The notes under the pieces: generated by a model
Seen by the model: the letters and a program-made list of their open reading frames with translations, nothing else
Databases searched by the model: none
What the model was told of the DNA's origin: nothing
Assembly (NCBI GenBank): GCA_002914805.1
Contig: JXTB01000019.1
Coordinates: forward strand, 744,470-808,469
Direction: 5' to 3'
Source of the DNA: Parasponia andersonii
Taxonomy: Eukaryota > Streptophyta > Magnoliopsida > Rosales > Cannabaceae
DNA length: 64,000 nt
Made by a program: the position numbers and the translations under genes
Shown: one piece after another, positions 1 to 11,382 of the stretch
Layout: each line of letters opens with the position of its first letter
How positions within the stretch are numbered: position 1 is the stretch's first letter

Positions 1-124
1 AAATAGATGAGTTGAAATAACATGTTGCCAAAGTAACCTCTATTGCGTTGATTTATTTATTTTGAAATATTTGAATGTTTGCATGTTTATTGTTCATGCG
101 AAAAACTTGTCTTTTTTTTACATG

Positions 125-1229
125 CTACATCATCCTCCCAATGTGGAAAATATTCGCCCTTGAATTTCTAGCAGTATCTTTATCCGACGAATCTCCTCGA
201 AATAGAATGAGATACTTGACGTTAAAAACACTTGTTGTACGAATATGTGAAGGTAGCTTTAGACAGTACACATTAAGACTGATATTCTTGATGATTTCAA
301 GCGGTCTAATTTTCTTTGTTGAGAGCTTATTATAATCGCAAATAGAAAAATGATCCCTTGTAAGTACAACCCGAACAAAGTTTCCAAATTCAAACTCCAC
401 ATATCCTCGCTTCTTATTTGCATCCGCCTTCTACTTCGTTGTCTATCATGAACCTTATGGTGGGTCTCCTGTAAACTCTGAACGAAATCCTCGAGAGAGA
501 AAACTACGGATCTTAGTCTTGGTTAGTAACAGAATATGATCAAGGGGACCTCGACAGACCATAAAATGTACCATCTAAAAAGGACTAAAGCGCGTGTTCT
601 AGTTCACTTCATGGTTGTGAGCAAATTTTCCTGACAAAGCTTTTGATCCCAACTCTTCACATGCTCACTAACTTAATATCTCAACATATCTCTAAGAGAA
701 TGATTCACTACTATTGTCTATCTATTGGTTTCGGGATGATAAGCCGTGCTAAAATTCAGCTTAATGTTCACCATTTTCTACAAACTACGCCAAAAGTGAC
801 TAATAAAGTGCATATCACAGTTGGAAACAATAGAAATAGGCAATCCATGTAACCGATACACCTCTCCAAAATACAACTGTACCACATTAACTGCATTTGT
901 AGTCTTCTTACAAGGAATGAAATACACCATCTTCGAGAAACGATTGACTACTATATAGATAGAATCATTCCCCCATTGTGTTCTCGGTAACCCCAACACA
1001 AAATCCATGCTTATATCCGACCAAAATTGTGTAGGATTTTAGCATTAGTCGTTCTCCTTTTGACACTTGGTGTATACAAAAACACTGCATGAACCTCTCT
1101 ACCTCCCTGTATATGGTTGGCCAAAAATAATAACTCTTTGTTAACTACAGAGTTTTGTCTCGCCTTGCATGGCCTTCTCCATGAAGCTCTTGAATAATCT
1201 AGGGTCTTAAACTTCAATCTGGGATACAA
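125..1229 (-). pseudogene. Integrase remnant of the Ty3/gypsy element
   Basis: Translation of 1008-778 gives [10 protein letters not shown] followed by [14 protein letters not shown], the first catalytic-Asp region of a Ty3/gypsy integrase. The second-Asp region reads [13 protein letters not shown], where the family usually has an SDRDxxF motif. Downstream, about 775-640 reads as LNFSTAYHPETN, the TAYHPQTDGQ-like motif, broken by stops. The C-terminal beta-rich domain is open at 400-125. The zinc-binding HHCC region should lie near 1010-1230 but is too degraded to place. This is a non-functional relic. Confidence 0.8.
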
Positions 1230-1739
1230 AGTTGATTACCCTGAAAAAGATAACCATCATATAGTAAATAATCTATTCTTTCTCCTGCCTTTACCGTAAC
1301 TATAATAGCAAAAAAAATAAGGGTCAATCTTAAGTAAATCACAGAATATATCAAAACATAGTACCTCCTACTTTTATGATAGTTAATACTCTAGCGACTA
1401 CGTACATCTGTAACTTGATTCGTAATTCTTGCCTTGTGCTTGAGCAAGAAATTAAACTGCTACAAATAAGCTGACCAAGATGCATATCTAACATAGACCT
1501 TGTCTTGACTATGGAGGTGCATGAGAGCATCAGATCAATGTATAAAATGAACTCTCACTAGAACAGATAATGTCTCCAATGCTTCACTGCCTCAAACGCA
1601 ACATAGAACTCTATATCATAAGTGTTATAGTGTGCTTTAGACCCAGAAAGCTTCTCATTGAAAAAGCTAATGGTTTCCCTACTTGACTCAAAGCAGCTAT
1701 AATGCCCACCTCGAAAGCATTACAGTGTAACTCAAATGG

Positions 1740-2620
1740 CTAGGAATAGTTTGGCAATACTAATAAAGGCGTAGTTGTTAAGCACTCTTTAATAACTTGA
1801 AATACCTTCTTAGCCTTTTCAGTCCATTGATACCTTGACACCTTCATACAATCATTTATTAGGGTCATAATACCATTGAAGTGCGGAATAAATCGATGAA
1901 AGAAAGCTACTAGTTTATGGAAACTCCATACTTCTATAATAGTAATCAGTTGAGGCAATTGTATCTTGGACTCATCAACTCACAGTCTAATACTGGAAAC
2001 CACATACCCCAAGCACAATACTTCTGGAATCATGAATATGTTCTTCTTCACTACAGTAAATAACTTGTCTCGACGTAAAACAGTTATAACTTTCTGAATA
2101 TGTTGAAGATGCAACTCTGGATTAGCACTATAAATTAGTATATCATCAAAATAAACTATAACAAATTTATCGATGAAGGGTCTTAGGGCCTATTTCATCA
2201 CTCTCATAAATATACTTGGTGCATTAAATAACCCGAACAACATTACTATCCAGTCCTACAACCCCTCTTGAGTCTTGAATGTAGTCTTCCATTTATCTTT
2301 AAGCCGTATTCGAATCTAATGGTATCCATTCTTTAAATCTAGCTTAATAAAAGTAGTGGCTCCACTAAGTTGATCAAGCAAATCATCTAGTAAAGGAATC
2401 GAGAATCTATACATCACAGTGATCTTATTGATTGCCAGCTATCCTCATATATATGCCAAGAATCATTTTTCTTAGGCATCAATAAAGTTGGTACTGCACA
2501 TAGGCTGAAACTCTTCCTGATGTATTCCTTAGCTAATAACTCCTCTACTTGTCTTCTTAACTCCTCATGTTCATTAGGACTCATTCTATAATGAGATTTT
2601 TTAGGTCATGTAGCGCTCAA
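1740..2620 (-). pseudogene. Reverse transcriptase / RNase H remnant of the Ty3/gypsy element
   Basis: On the minus strand near 2160-2125 the reading gives YFDDILIYS, the catalytic YxDD box of Ty3/gypsy reverse transcriptase. HLQHIQKV follows, as is usual in this family. The connection/RNase H start is open at 1958-1740 (FHRFIPHFNGIMTLINDCMK then QWTEKAKKVFQVIKECL), matching the usual 'RRFIxxFSxIxxPLxxLxK ... WTxxAxxAFxxLK' pattern. Stops occur in every frame across the domain, so it is a pseudogene. Confidence 0.82.
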
Positions 2621-2789
2621 TTCCAGGTCAATCTGGTGTTGGATATCACAAAGGGGTGGTAATCCGTCTAATAGCTCAGTAGAAAACACATCATTGAATT
2701 CTTCAATTAGTGCTTTTGCTTCTTCTGGAATGGCCAACTGAGCACTTGTCTCCTTTCTAAGAAATATATACACACACACCTAGAATCCT

Positions 2790-3330
2790 CCATCTCTACT
2801 TCAAACTTGGCCGAAGATACAAGATAGGCACTTTTCTAGTGGGTGTTGATCTTTTCAGTGCTCTTGTTGGATAGTAGAATAATCTTTGTACCGTTAAAGT
2901 ACAAATTATAAGTGTTACTATGCCCATCATTGAGCACCTTCTTATTATACTACCATGGTCTTTGTGGCAATAAATAGCATGCATCTATGTTAATTGCATC
3001 ATACTTGATCTCATCCTTGTAGTTTTGCCTATTAGGAAAAAGAATTACGGCTCATTGTGAAACTGTAATCTCTTTTCTCTTCTTTAGCCAAACTAACTTG
3101 TATGGTTTAGGATACTTCTCAGTCTTCATCCCAAGTTTCTACACAACTTTTTTAGACACAATATTCACATAGCTGCTAGCATCAAAAATAAATCTACACA
3201 CCTTACCCATAATAATGCATGTTGACTGGAAAATATTGTTGCATAGCCAATCATCGTTTGGAGCTCATAGTGTCAACCAAGAGCATTGAACCATAAGTAA
3301 TGGCCTAGAATCACCTTCCACATATTCTTT
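2790..3330 (-). pseudogene. Aspartic protease remnant of the Ty3/gypsy element
   Basis: Translation on the minus strand gives SSYVNIVSKKVVQKLGMKTEKYPKPYKLVWL and a later YLLPQRPWQY stretch, broken by stops. These match the region just after the catalytic DTGS-type motif and the LLGRPWQxD motif of plant Ty3/gypsy proteases. The catalytic Asp itself is not visible. The motif spelling is direct observation; the family assignment rests on its position between gag and reverse transcriptase. Confidence 0.65.
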
Positions 3331-3395
3331 CTCTACTATACCATCATCAAAATTTTGCTCCTCACTATTAAGTCCATAACAATAGAGCTATCTAG

Positions 3396-4943
3396 TGTTA
3401 CTATACCTTAAAGTTTACTATGTTCTTGTTTATATTAAGTATTTCAAGTGTTTTTATTGTTGTTTTGATGTTTTGTTTATTTATGTTGATAAGAGAATGA
3501 AACAAATATGTTTGAGGCAAAACGAGGTGTATTTGTGACTCATAAATATATTTTTCAAACCATTGGATCGAAGTTGAATCTGTTATGGTCGTAACGTAAC
3601 GAAAATGAGGCAAATCAATAAAAAGAAGAAATGACGCACCTGAATAACTGAGGCACCAAACCAGCATAAAAGTGGCACTGTGATGCCAAAAAGTGGCACA
3701 ACAGTGCTAAGTCTCAGGAATTTTTGGCACCGTTGTGCCACCGTCTGCATCTTAGGTCAAAAATTAACGGCTGGGGTCAACATTTTGATGATCTAAGGGT
3801 CCAGATTTGACGTGCCTTAGGTTTACACGAGCCTCCTTTAAAACCCTATCTTTGGAATTGAAAGAGGTATGTTGGAATAGAGAGAAAGAGAGAGTAGTAG
3901 CCATGGAAGGAGTGGAAAAGGAAGAAGAAGAAGATGAAGACATGCTTTTTCTTTTCCTAGTTTTTTCCTAGGTTTTTCTTTTCATTTTTTTGAGAGGTTT
4001 TATTTGTATTTTCCATATTTAGAGAGTAGTATAGTTGAGAGCAAATCCTAAAAAGAGGATTCAAGGGAGCAAGAGCCAAGCTTGGAGGAAGAACTTGACA
4101 GCCTTCATGAACACCATCAAACTTTTCTAAGTGGGAATTTTATAAATTTTCTCTCTTTGATTTTATATTTCTTGAATTCGTTGGATTATAACGTTATTGT
4201 TCTCAATTAATATTATGAATTAAATATTTCTTTGTCTAGTTTTACTATGTGAACCAACCTAGTATCTAGTATTTGTTTATTTCTCTTTTTTCATTAATCA
4301 CATCCATTGTTGAGTTATTTGATTTACCTTGTGCTTATTACTTCTATTTAATTAAGCACTAAATAGATTGTTAAGTGAAACCTTATGAACTTAGGAAGGA
4401 GAATTTAGGTTTGGACTTAGGTAAAATAACATAAGATTACCTAGTTTGGGGTAAGTTTATATAGGATAGGAATATACCTATGTGACTTATGCAACCTTTG
4501 TAAGAGAATTACTAAACTTAATGAATCTAGTCAATTTATATTAGGACTATCATATTAGCTTGTCTATATGCTTTCACTTATGTCTTGAAAAAGTGTTTGT
4601 GAATACATTTGAATTCTTGGTTCATAACTCTATTGGATTAATTAATGTAAAAAGGAAATTGGGAGATTGTGTGTTTAAAGTATAGTTAGGAAATTAGTAA
4701 ATTTAGACATTTTTCTTATTATTTATCTTTTGTTCATTTTGCATGCTAATTTAGTTGCTTTATTTTATTTCTCTAAAAACTATGTTTCGATTGTTTGGAT
4801 AAAGTTAGGATTGGCCAATTTTAATATTTAGCTTAGACTTAGTAATCAATCTTCATGAGTTTGACACTCTAACTCCTAAATCTATATTACTTATAACTGT
4901 GTGCACTTGCACAAGAGTGTGTAAGTATAATTTATAGTTGCAC
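3396..4943. other. Segment foreign to the gypsy reading, probable nested insertion (possible solo LTR)
   Basis: About 1.5 kb separates the protease part from the gag part of the minus-strand gypsy element and has no resemblance to retroviral coding sequence. It is AT-rich with a pyrimidine-poor centre, a TATA-like run near 3838, and a GTGCACTTGCAC motif near 4902 of the kind found close to the 3' end of some plant LTRs. I could not find a convincing target duplication, so the ends given are approximate. An old solo LTR is the most likely explanation; an unrelated insertion cannot be excluded. Confidence 0.45.
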
Positions 4944-4959
4944 ATTTTAACCACCACTC

Positions 4960-5990
4960 ACCAATCTCCATATCATCCTCTATCTCTCTTGGTTCACCAA
5001 ATAAAGCCTATTTCCCAGACTTCTTATTATCTGCTTATTTGTGATGCATTTCTCTATACCCAAAGCATTTAATCTTACTAGTCGTTGCTCTAGTAGGCTG
5101 AGTGGTATTAGGAGGACTCTTTTAATTGGAGGTGCTACCTTTGTTTGCTACAATTTAGCTATTATTATTGTTGTTACCATTGAAAGACGTGCCACCTGAC
5201 CATCTTAAGGCTTTTTTCTCTATCTAAAGTGCTTGTTAGTATATTGCAGACACTTTGACTAGATGGAACAAATTAACGGTATCTTAAATTTGAGGCTACA
5301 AATCTCTAATATACCTTGCCACCAACTGATCATCTATTTCTTGATTCCTGTTACACACTAACAACTGATAGAATTCAGCTCTATAATCATCTATGGAATA
5401 GGTTCTTTGCCTTAAGTTTTGTAGCCTTTGGTATATCAACCTTTGAAAATTGTAAGCCAGAAAGTCACTACACATCTTTTTCTTTATCTTGTCCTATTCC
5501 ACAATCTTTAGCTTCCCCAACCTAGTCATCGTCATCTTCAAATATAGCCACTGTACAGTGGCTCTACCATGAAGTCTTGTCACGATCAATGAGACCTTAT
5601 TCTCAGGAACTCCCTTGAACTCAAAAACTTTTTCTACGATATATACCCGATCTAGAAATTCTTTCAGTTGCATATTCCTATAGAATTTAGGAATCCTAGT
5701 ACGTAATCATGTCTCTCAACACGTCTATCATCCTCTTGTGTAGGAACATAAACCCTACGCCAATGAGGCAGTACTACTTCATAGTACTCTTCATCATCAA
5801 TAGAACCATCATTCCCTGAATCGTGTTATAATTCTGGGATTGATTTTGGAGAGCCAATAACATAGTCACCAACTTCGTTAAGTGGGCCACTTGTTGCTCT
5901 AATTACGTCATTCGATCACGTTCATAGACTTCATTCACTAGGATCTTGTTAACTAGGCATCTTCGTGGTGACATCTTATTAAGAACGAAT
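4960..5990 (-). pseudogene. Gag remnant of the Ty3/gypsy element
   Basis: On the minus strand this lies between the primer binding site and the protease region, where gag belongs. A degraded zinc-knuckle-like stretch (CFGYREMHHK) can be read near 5075-5040. The rest is so mutated that only the position and scattered hydrophilic, retrotransposon-gag-like peptides support the call. Stops are frequent in all frames. Confidence 0.5.
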
Positions 5991-5993
5991 ACA

Positions 5994-6005
5994 GCTCTGA
6001 TACCA
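5994..6005 (-). promoter_or_regulatory. Primer binding site of the Ty3/gypsy element (initiator Met tRNA type)
   Basis: The minus strand reads TGGTATCAGAGC, the standard plant LTR-retrotransposon site complementary to the 3' end of initiator methionine tRNA. It sits 5 bp inside the LTR end at 6011, which fixes the element's orientation as minus. Confidence 0.85.
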
Positions 6006-6010
6006 AGGGA

Positions 6011-6468
6011 TGTAGTAGAAGTATCTAATGAGAAAGATCTTTCAGAAAATTGAATACAACCTACTTTAATCTGTTGATTCACTTACAAATACCAAAAAAA
6101 AAAGACTTCAAATAACTGTTAATTCTCTCAAGAATACCGAAAATTTAGGAAAAAAAAAGAGAAACTCTCTATAGTTTTATAAAACTCAAAATAACTTTTT
6201 TCAAAAGTTCCCTAAGGCTTACAATTTATAGGAAACTTAATAAAATACAAATCCCAATAAAAAATATTTAAAAAATCCGGACAAAGCAACTAAAAGCAAT
6301 AGACATGCAAAAAATAGTTACTAAAAAAGTGTTGAAATCGCATTTTCGGTCGACCGATTCTTTTTAAAAGAATGGCATTTCTAGATGGGATTTTTGATAG
6401 AACGAAAATATTTTCGGTCTACCTAAAATTCCAATTTTCATAATTTTCAAGATTGGTCGTAACGTGCA
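6011..6468 (-). repeat. 5' LTR of the Ty3/gypsy element
   Basis: The 458-bp block starts TGTAGTAG and ends ACGTGCA on the plus strand, so it has TG..CA ends. It abuts the primer binding site. The partner LTR is outside the window, so the right-hand boundary rests on the CA dinucleotide alone and on where the CACTA transposase resumes. Confidence 0.6.
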
Positions 6469-6634
6469 AAAAACTCCCCCTCTTTGCGTGTTGTATCAAA
6501 TGTCTATTGAGATAGAGAAAGAGTTTTATCTTGGGTACACAAATTTTTCAGTACTTAACTTCCTTATGAAGTTGATACATAAAAAAATACAAAATAAGTA
6601 AAGTAATAAGTTATTTGACATACTACTGAAGTTA

Positions 6635-8262
6635 CTACTGGAAATGCTTCCTGAAGGGACAACTTTTATTAGATTGCATTATGAGGCAAAGGTGAAGTTG
6701 AGTAATATTAGTTTAGGTAATGAGTCAATTCATATGTGCAAATATAATTGTGTATTATTCTAGAAAGAGAATGTCCATTTAGACAAGTGCCCAATATACA
6801 GAAAGAGTTGGTAAGATAATGGAAAGAAATTTCTGAATAAGGTTATACATTATTTTCCTTTACTCTCTCATTGAAGAGGTTGTAAAGTTTTAAATATACT
6901 ACAAAAGATATGAGGTGGCATGATTCTAATAGGCTAAAAGAAAATAGTATTATGAAACATACTACACACAAATTAGCTTCGGAAGATTTTGACCAAAGAT
7001 ATCTATCTTTGGCAACAGACCCAAGCTAATAATGTGCCTAGCGACAGATAAATTCAGCCCATTTAGGAATATAACTAACACATATATTATATGGCCAACT
7101 GCTGTTATTCCGCATAACTTGCCACTTTGGAAGTGCATAAAACCAGAATCCATGATATTCTCTCTTTTAATTCCTGGACCTAATGCCCTTGGAAAAGACA
7201 TGGATGCACTTTTGAGGCTCTTGTGAATGAATTAAGGGAACTCTGGGAAATTAGTGTTAAAACCTGAGATGCAATGAATGGTACAACATTTTTAATATGT
7301 GCTGCTATCACATGTACAATTATTAACTATCCAACATATATATTAACATTAGGATAGAGTAGAAAGGAATAAGGGATGACCAACATGCAATGAAGAAATC
7401 TCGTTTGTTGGCATACAAAGCAAACTGCATACATTGGGCATAAGTATTTCTTACCAATGAATGATCCTATGAGTAGGAGTAAATAGTTTTATAGAAATAT
7501 AGAATTAAAGCCACCCCCTTGAAAATATACAAGTGATGATGTATTGAGATAATTAGAGAGCTTTCAGATCAGATTTCATAGTAAACATAAGAAATTTAGT
7601 GGTATGAAATGTAAACGTTCTAATTGAGCTTAATTGGTCTAAGAAAGCATATTTTTGAACTTGAGTAATGGCAGCATTTTTATACTATGACATAATCTAG
7701 ATATAAAGCATATTAATAAAAATGTATGTCATTCTATTTTAGGTACTCTTTTAAGCATCGATAGAAAAATAAAAGACATTTATAAAGCAAGGCTTGATTG
7801 TATGGATATGAAAATTCACAGTGGATTACACCTTTATAAGATTGGTGATATGTGGATGAAACTACATATTAGTTACACTTTAACTATTGATAAGCGGAAA
7901 AAATTTATTTAAATTCATTAGATTTGTAAAGTTCAATATGGTTTTGCAAATAACCTCACAAAAAATGTCATCGAATTTGGATTTAAATCACACAATTGTC
8001 ATGTTCAATTTCAATGTTTGTTGCCCACTAGTAGGCCATACATGAAAAAATATATTCGTGAGACCATAGTTGAATTATGCATTATTTTTTAACAAATTTG
8101 CGCAAAGTTTTTGAACGTTTCTAATCTTGAAAATCTTTAAAATAATATGATTGGCATACTATATAAGTTGGAACGAATCTTTCCTCTAGCATTTTTTTAA
8201 TATTATGGTTCACGTAATAGTGCATTTGTCTCCGGAAGTAATACTTAGAGGGCCTATATAGT
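6635..8262 (+). pseudogene. TNP2-type transposase (CACTA/En-Spm), broken
   Basis: Conceptual translation across frames follows the TNP2 (Transposase_21) family in order: HMCKYNCVLF and HLDKCPIYRK near the start, then KDMRWHDSNR, RLATDKFSPFRNITNTYIIWP, IPHNLPLWKC and LIPGPNALGKDMD at about 7030-7200. Later come GTLLSIDRKIKDIYKARLD, YTLTIDKRKKF, CHVQFQCLLP and LERIFPLAFF up to about 8190. Stops and frameshifts are frequent, for example after the ATDP stretch near 7027. The frame is cut at 8262 by the palindromic retrotransposon. CACTA transposases act on the terminal and subterminal repeats of their own element; this copy cannot be active. Confidence 0.85.
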
Positions 8263-8265
8263 ATA

Positions 8266-10468
8266 TGTCACGACTCAAAATCCGGGCTAGTGGCAGAAGG
8301 GGAATTTCACAAAGGTGAAAAATTCCTTAATTTATTTGAAAAGTGTCAAAAGTTCTAATTTTTATAAAAACGGTCCATTTAAATAAAATAATCGGAATTC
8401 CATCCTGTGAACTACTCTCACAATTCGTATACACCATAAAACATAGATTGAACAATTACTTAAAAACATGAAATTAAATACAAAACCCAGCATCATCATC
8501 ATCCACTAAAAAGTCAAACACTAGAATGGCATACATAAGTTTGCAGACAAAATAGAAAGCAGTAATCTTGGTTCAATGCTAACACAAAATCCAAATAGTC
8601 TAAAGACTACGACAACAAACTCCTAGCATTACAAGAGGTGAACTGCAATCAGGATAACCTCTTACTCCTCTTGATCACCAAGATCGCACTGGACACCACC
8701 TAAGGAGGAAGGTAGGGGGTGAGCATACAATGCCTAGTAGGAAAATAGTTACCTCGGGGAAAAACAGTTCAGTGATGGGTATCTCCTGCATGGTTAGTTC
8801 AAATCCAAAACATACACACACATATATATATAATCCAAACCGGGAGCCAATATATATAAAACAGTGTAATCAAAACCAGCAATCCATATGCACATGACAC
8901 AAATCAACCCATACCCATGAGCTCACATCCTCTCATCTGTGGAAACCCAGGATGATGGCACTAAGTGTACCTAACAGCCTGCCTGATACCTAAGCCCATA
9001 CTCAGAGGGGACACCCATGTGTCGCCTACCAAACTTGGAGGGGCAACCGAATTGCCTACACCTGCCAAATGGGGAGGTAATCAGAAGTAACAAGACCTCG
9101 CACGAGTTTACGGACTTTCACTGAACGTGGGGCATGCAGCCCACACTGTAAAACCCACGATGCTAACACGGTGCTTATGTATGATCCTATGACACGTGCA
9201 ATACAGAACTGAAGTGTAAAAACTACTGTACTCTAGTTTTTCAGTAAAACATGCATAATAGGGTTTTATAGAAAAACGGGCAGCATAACGGCCCTATTTT
9301 TGATATACCCAAAATAACCTGCACACAGCAAACTCCCAAAGTAGTACAGTATATATCGTATAACCAGAATCCAGCACATATAATTCAAATCATTATAAAC
9401 ATACTTGTTCTTATATGCTGCAGAAAATAAGTTTTAACTCAAAAATGGTAAAAAACGAAGGTAACTAAACCCCTACCTCAACAAAGTAGCGACACCACAC
9501 TATTAAGTCCTTAAGGTGTCGTTGACGATCGCTCGGAGGGTCGGGAACCAATTCCAAGCCCTCGATCGTCCTCTTGCGAAAAACAAACTTTCTCACCAGA
9601 GCTTCAATTCCACAAACGGACCTCTTCACTGAATTCCTAGCACCCAGAATAGCTAGGTTAGACATATAACTTGTCCAATTCGGGTCCGGGCCCACACCGG
9701 ACTGGTGGCACGCAAAATGAGATAAAATCTTGACCGTCCGATCTTGATTTTTGTGCCGATAACCAAACCACACAATATATATATATATATATATATCAAA
9801 CTTTTCCATTTTCCGAGTACATTCCAAAAATGTAGTCAAAAACACAATCCAACGGCCGGATCGAAAACAACAACCATAAACTCGAAATGCCCAAAAATGA
9901 CAACTTTCAATCCGGGCAAAATGGAGTTGAGATATATATACCTTGATGATCCTTGTGACGATACGAATCCAACGGGACTGGTTTGAGGCCAAATGGTAGC
10001 CGGAATCGTCGCCGGTGACGAAAAAACCAATTTAGTCTCCTTGGAGATTTTCGACGATACAGGCAACGGCGACGACTGGGGATAAGCGGCGTAGCTTCGG
10101 CGCGGCATAGGGGACCTTCGCCGGTCGGTGGCGTGGGCGGACGGTGGCAAGTGGCAGTCCTGTGGCCTTCGGCAGTGGCACAGCCGAGAGAGATCCGAGA
10201 GAGGAGAGAAAAGAGAGTTTCGGGGATAGAGAGAGAAGAAGAGAGGGGATTGGTTGAGCAGGGCCACGTGGCCCAATCTTTTAGGGCTATGCAATTTTTC
10301 AAAAATTGCACATAAGTCCCCAAAATTTCAAATCTCTATCAATCCAGTCCCCCAAAATTTGTAATTTAGTCCCTTTGTACAAAACTTTTGCAAATTAGTC
10401 CCCACAATATTTTATCCGAAAAATTGATAAAATATCCAAATTACCCTCGAAAATTCCGGGTTTTTACA
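8266..10468 (-). repeat. LTR, left arm of the palindrome (minus orientation)
   Basis: This is a 2203-bp LTR. Read on the minus strand it starts TGTAAAAACCCGG at 10468 and ends GTCGTGACA at 8266. The purine-rich stretch at 10469-10480 just outside it (minus strand GAGGGGAGAA) is the polypurine tract, and the degenerate pol end precedes that, so this is a 3' LTR. It contains a GC-rich stretch at about 9990-10200 and a short AT microsatellite at 9775-9796. Confidence 0.85.
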
Positions 10469-10526
10469 TTCTCCCCTCTTTATAAAAATTTCGTCCCGAA
10501 ATTCAAAATACAAGTCAAGGTTTTAG

Positions 10527-10930
10527 ATCACAATACAACTTCTAACTGAAAGTTAAACAAATGAGGGTACTTCTCGTACATCTCCGTCTCGAGTTCCCAA
10601 GTAGCCTCGTCCTCTTTGTGATGTTCTCAAAGTACTTTAACAAGTGGTATCTCTCTATTGCGAAGCACCTTCAACTCTCTAGCCAACAAGCGAACAGGCT
10701 GCTCTTCATAGGACACATCCTCTTGGATCGGTACATGCACGTACTGAACAACATGAGATGGGTCCGACGTGTACTTCTTTAACATCGACACGTGAAATAC
10801 ATTATGCACGTGACCCAACTGTGCAGGTACATTCAAGTGATAAGCCACTGGTCCAATTCTCTCTGTGATCTCAAAGGGACCAATATACCTCGGAGCAAGC
10901 TTACCCTTAATTCCAAATCTTGAAACACCT
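10527..10930 (-). pseudogene. 3' end of gypsy pol (integrase C-terminus), left copy
   Basis: The reading from 10930 leftward starts [12 protein letters not shown] and passes [20 protein letters not shown] to the [17 protein letters not shown] signature that ends plant chromovirus-like pol proteins. One in-frame TGA at about 10627, where the right copy has a Trp codon (KVLW), breaks it. It is the mirror image of the right copy and stops at the same place in the protein. Confidence 0.85.
10921..10930. other. Inverted junction (centre of the palindrome)
   Basis: The 19-bp stretch at 10891-10909 recurs as its reverse complement at 10942-10960, and alignable symmetry continues inward to 10920 and 10931. 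Only about 10 bp, belonging to the left copy's frame (the residues before RFGI), is unpaired between the arms. Both pol copies therefore start at the same codon within about 10 bp. Confidence 0.85.
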
Positions 10931-11323
10931 CGCCTTGGGGTTAAGGGTAAGCTTGCTCCGAGGTATATTGGTCCCTTTGAGATTACTGAGAGAATTGGAC
11001 CAGTGGCGTATCGCTTGAATCTACCTGCACAGTTAGGTCACATGCATAATGTGTTTCACGTGTCGATGTTGAAGAAGTACACGTCGGACCCATCTCATGT
11101 TGTTCAGTACGTGCATGTACCGATCCAAGAGGATGTGTCCTATGAAGAGCAGCATGTTCAGTTGTTGGCTAGAGAGTTGAAGGTGCTTCACAGCAGAGAG
11201 ATACCATTTGTCAAGGTGCTTTGGAAACATCACAAAGAGGACGAGGCTACTTGGGAACTCGAGACGGAGATGTACGAGAAGTACCCTCATTTGTTTAACT
11301 TTCAGTTAGAAGTTGTATTGTGA
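10931..11323 (+). pseudogene. 3' end of gypsy pol (integrase C-terminus), right copy
   Basis: An uninterrupted frame runs from [18 protein letters not shown] to the stop at 11321-11323, with [20 protein letters not shown] and [17 protein letters not shown]. The upstream part of the integrase (HHCC zinc finger, DDE core) is absent, so this is a truncated fragment. It is followed by the polypurine tract AAGGAGGGGAGAA at 11370-11382 and the LTR at 11383. It differs from the left copy at roughly one residue in ten. Confidence 0.88.
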
Positions 11324-11382
11324 TGAAAAACCTTGACTTGTATTTTGAATTTCGGGACGAAATTCTTATAAGGAGGGGAGAA

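Larger units (their letters stand above)
1..6468 (-). mobile_element. Degenerate Ty3/gypsy retrotransposon, 5' LTR to 3' end of pol, runs off the left edge
   Basis: Read on the minus strand, the order is LTR (6468-6011), primer binding site, gag, protease, reverse transcriptase, integrase, ending in an integrase C-terminal domain at 400-125. That is the Ty3/gypsy order. Every domain is broken by stops and frameshifts, so the copy is dead and old. The 3' LTR is not visible and must lie left of position 1. The C-terminal part (valine-rich strand, then an RTSxVFNVKYL-like stretch and a GDSSD motif) resembles the common plant chromovirus-like elements; the lineage is inferred. It lies inside or against the N-terminal part of the CACTA transposase that starts near 6635. 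Confidence 0.85.

Noticed and set aside
6474-6489. A purine-rich minus-strand tract next to the gypsy LTR, as if this LTR were also a 3' LTR of a second tandem copy
   Set aside because: No retrotransposon coding sequence lies to its right; the CACTA transposase starts there. The tract alone is weak evidence.
10561-11290. Overlapping open frames on both strands near the palindrome centre (for example 10561-10782 plus and 11033-11290 minus)
   Set aside because: These are antisense shadows of the pol ends; their translations mirror each other because of the palindrome.
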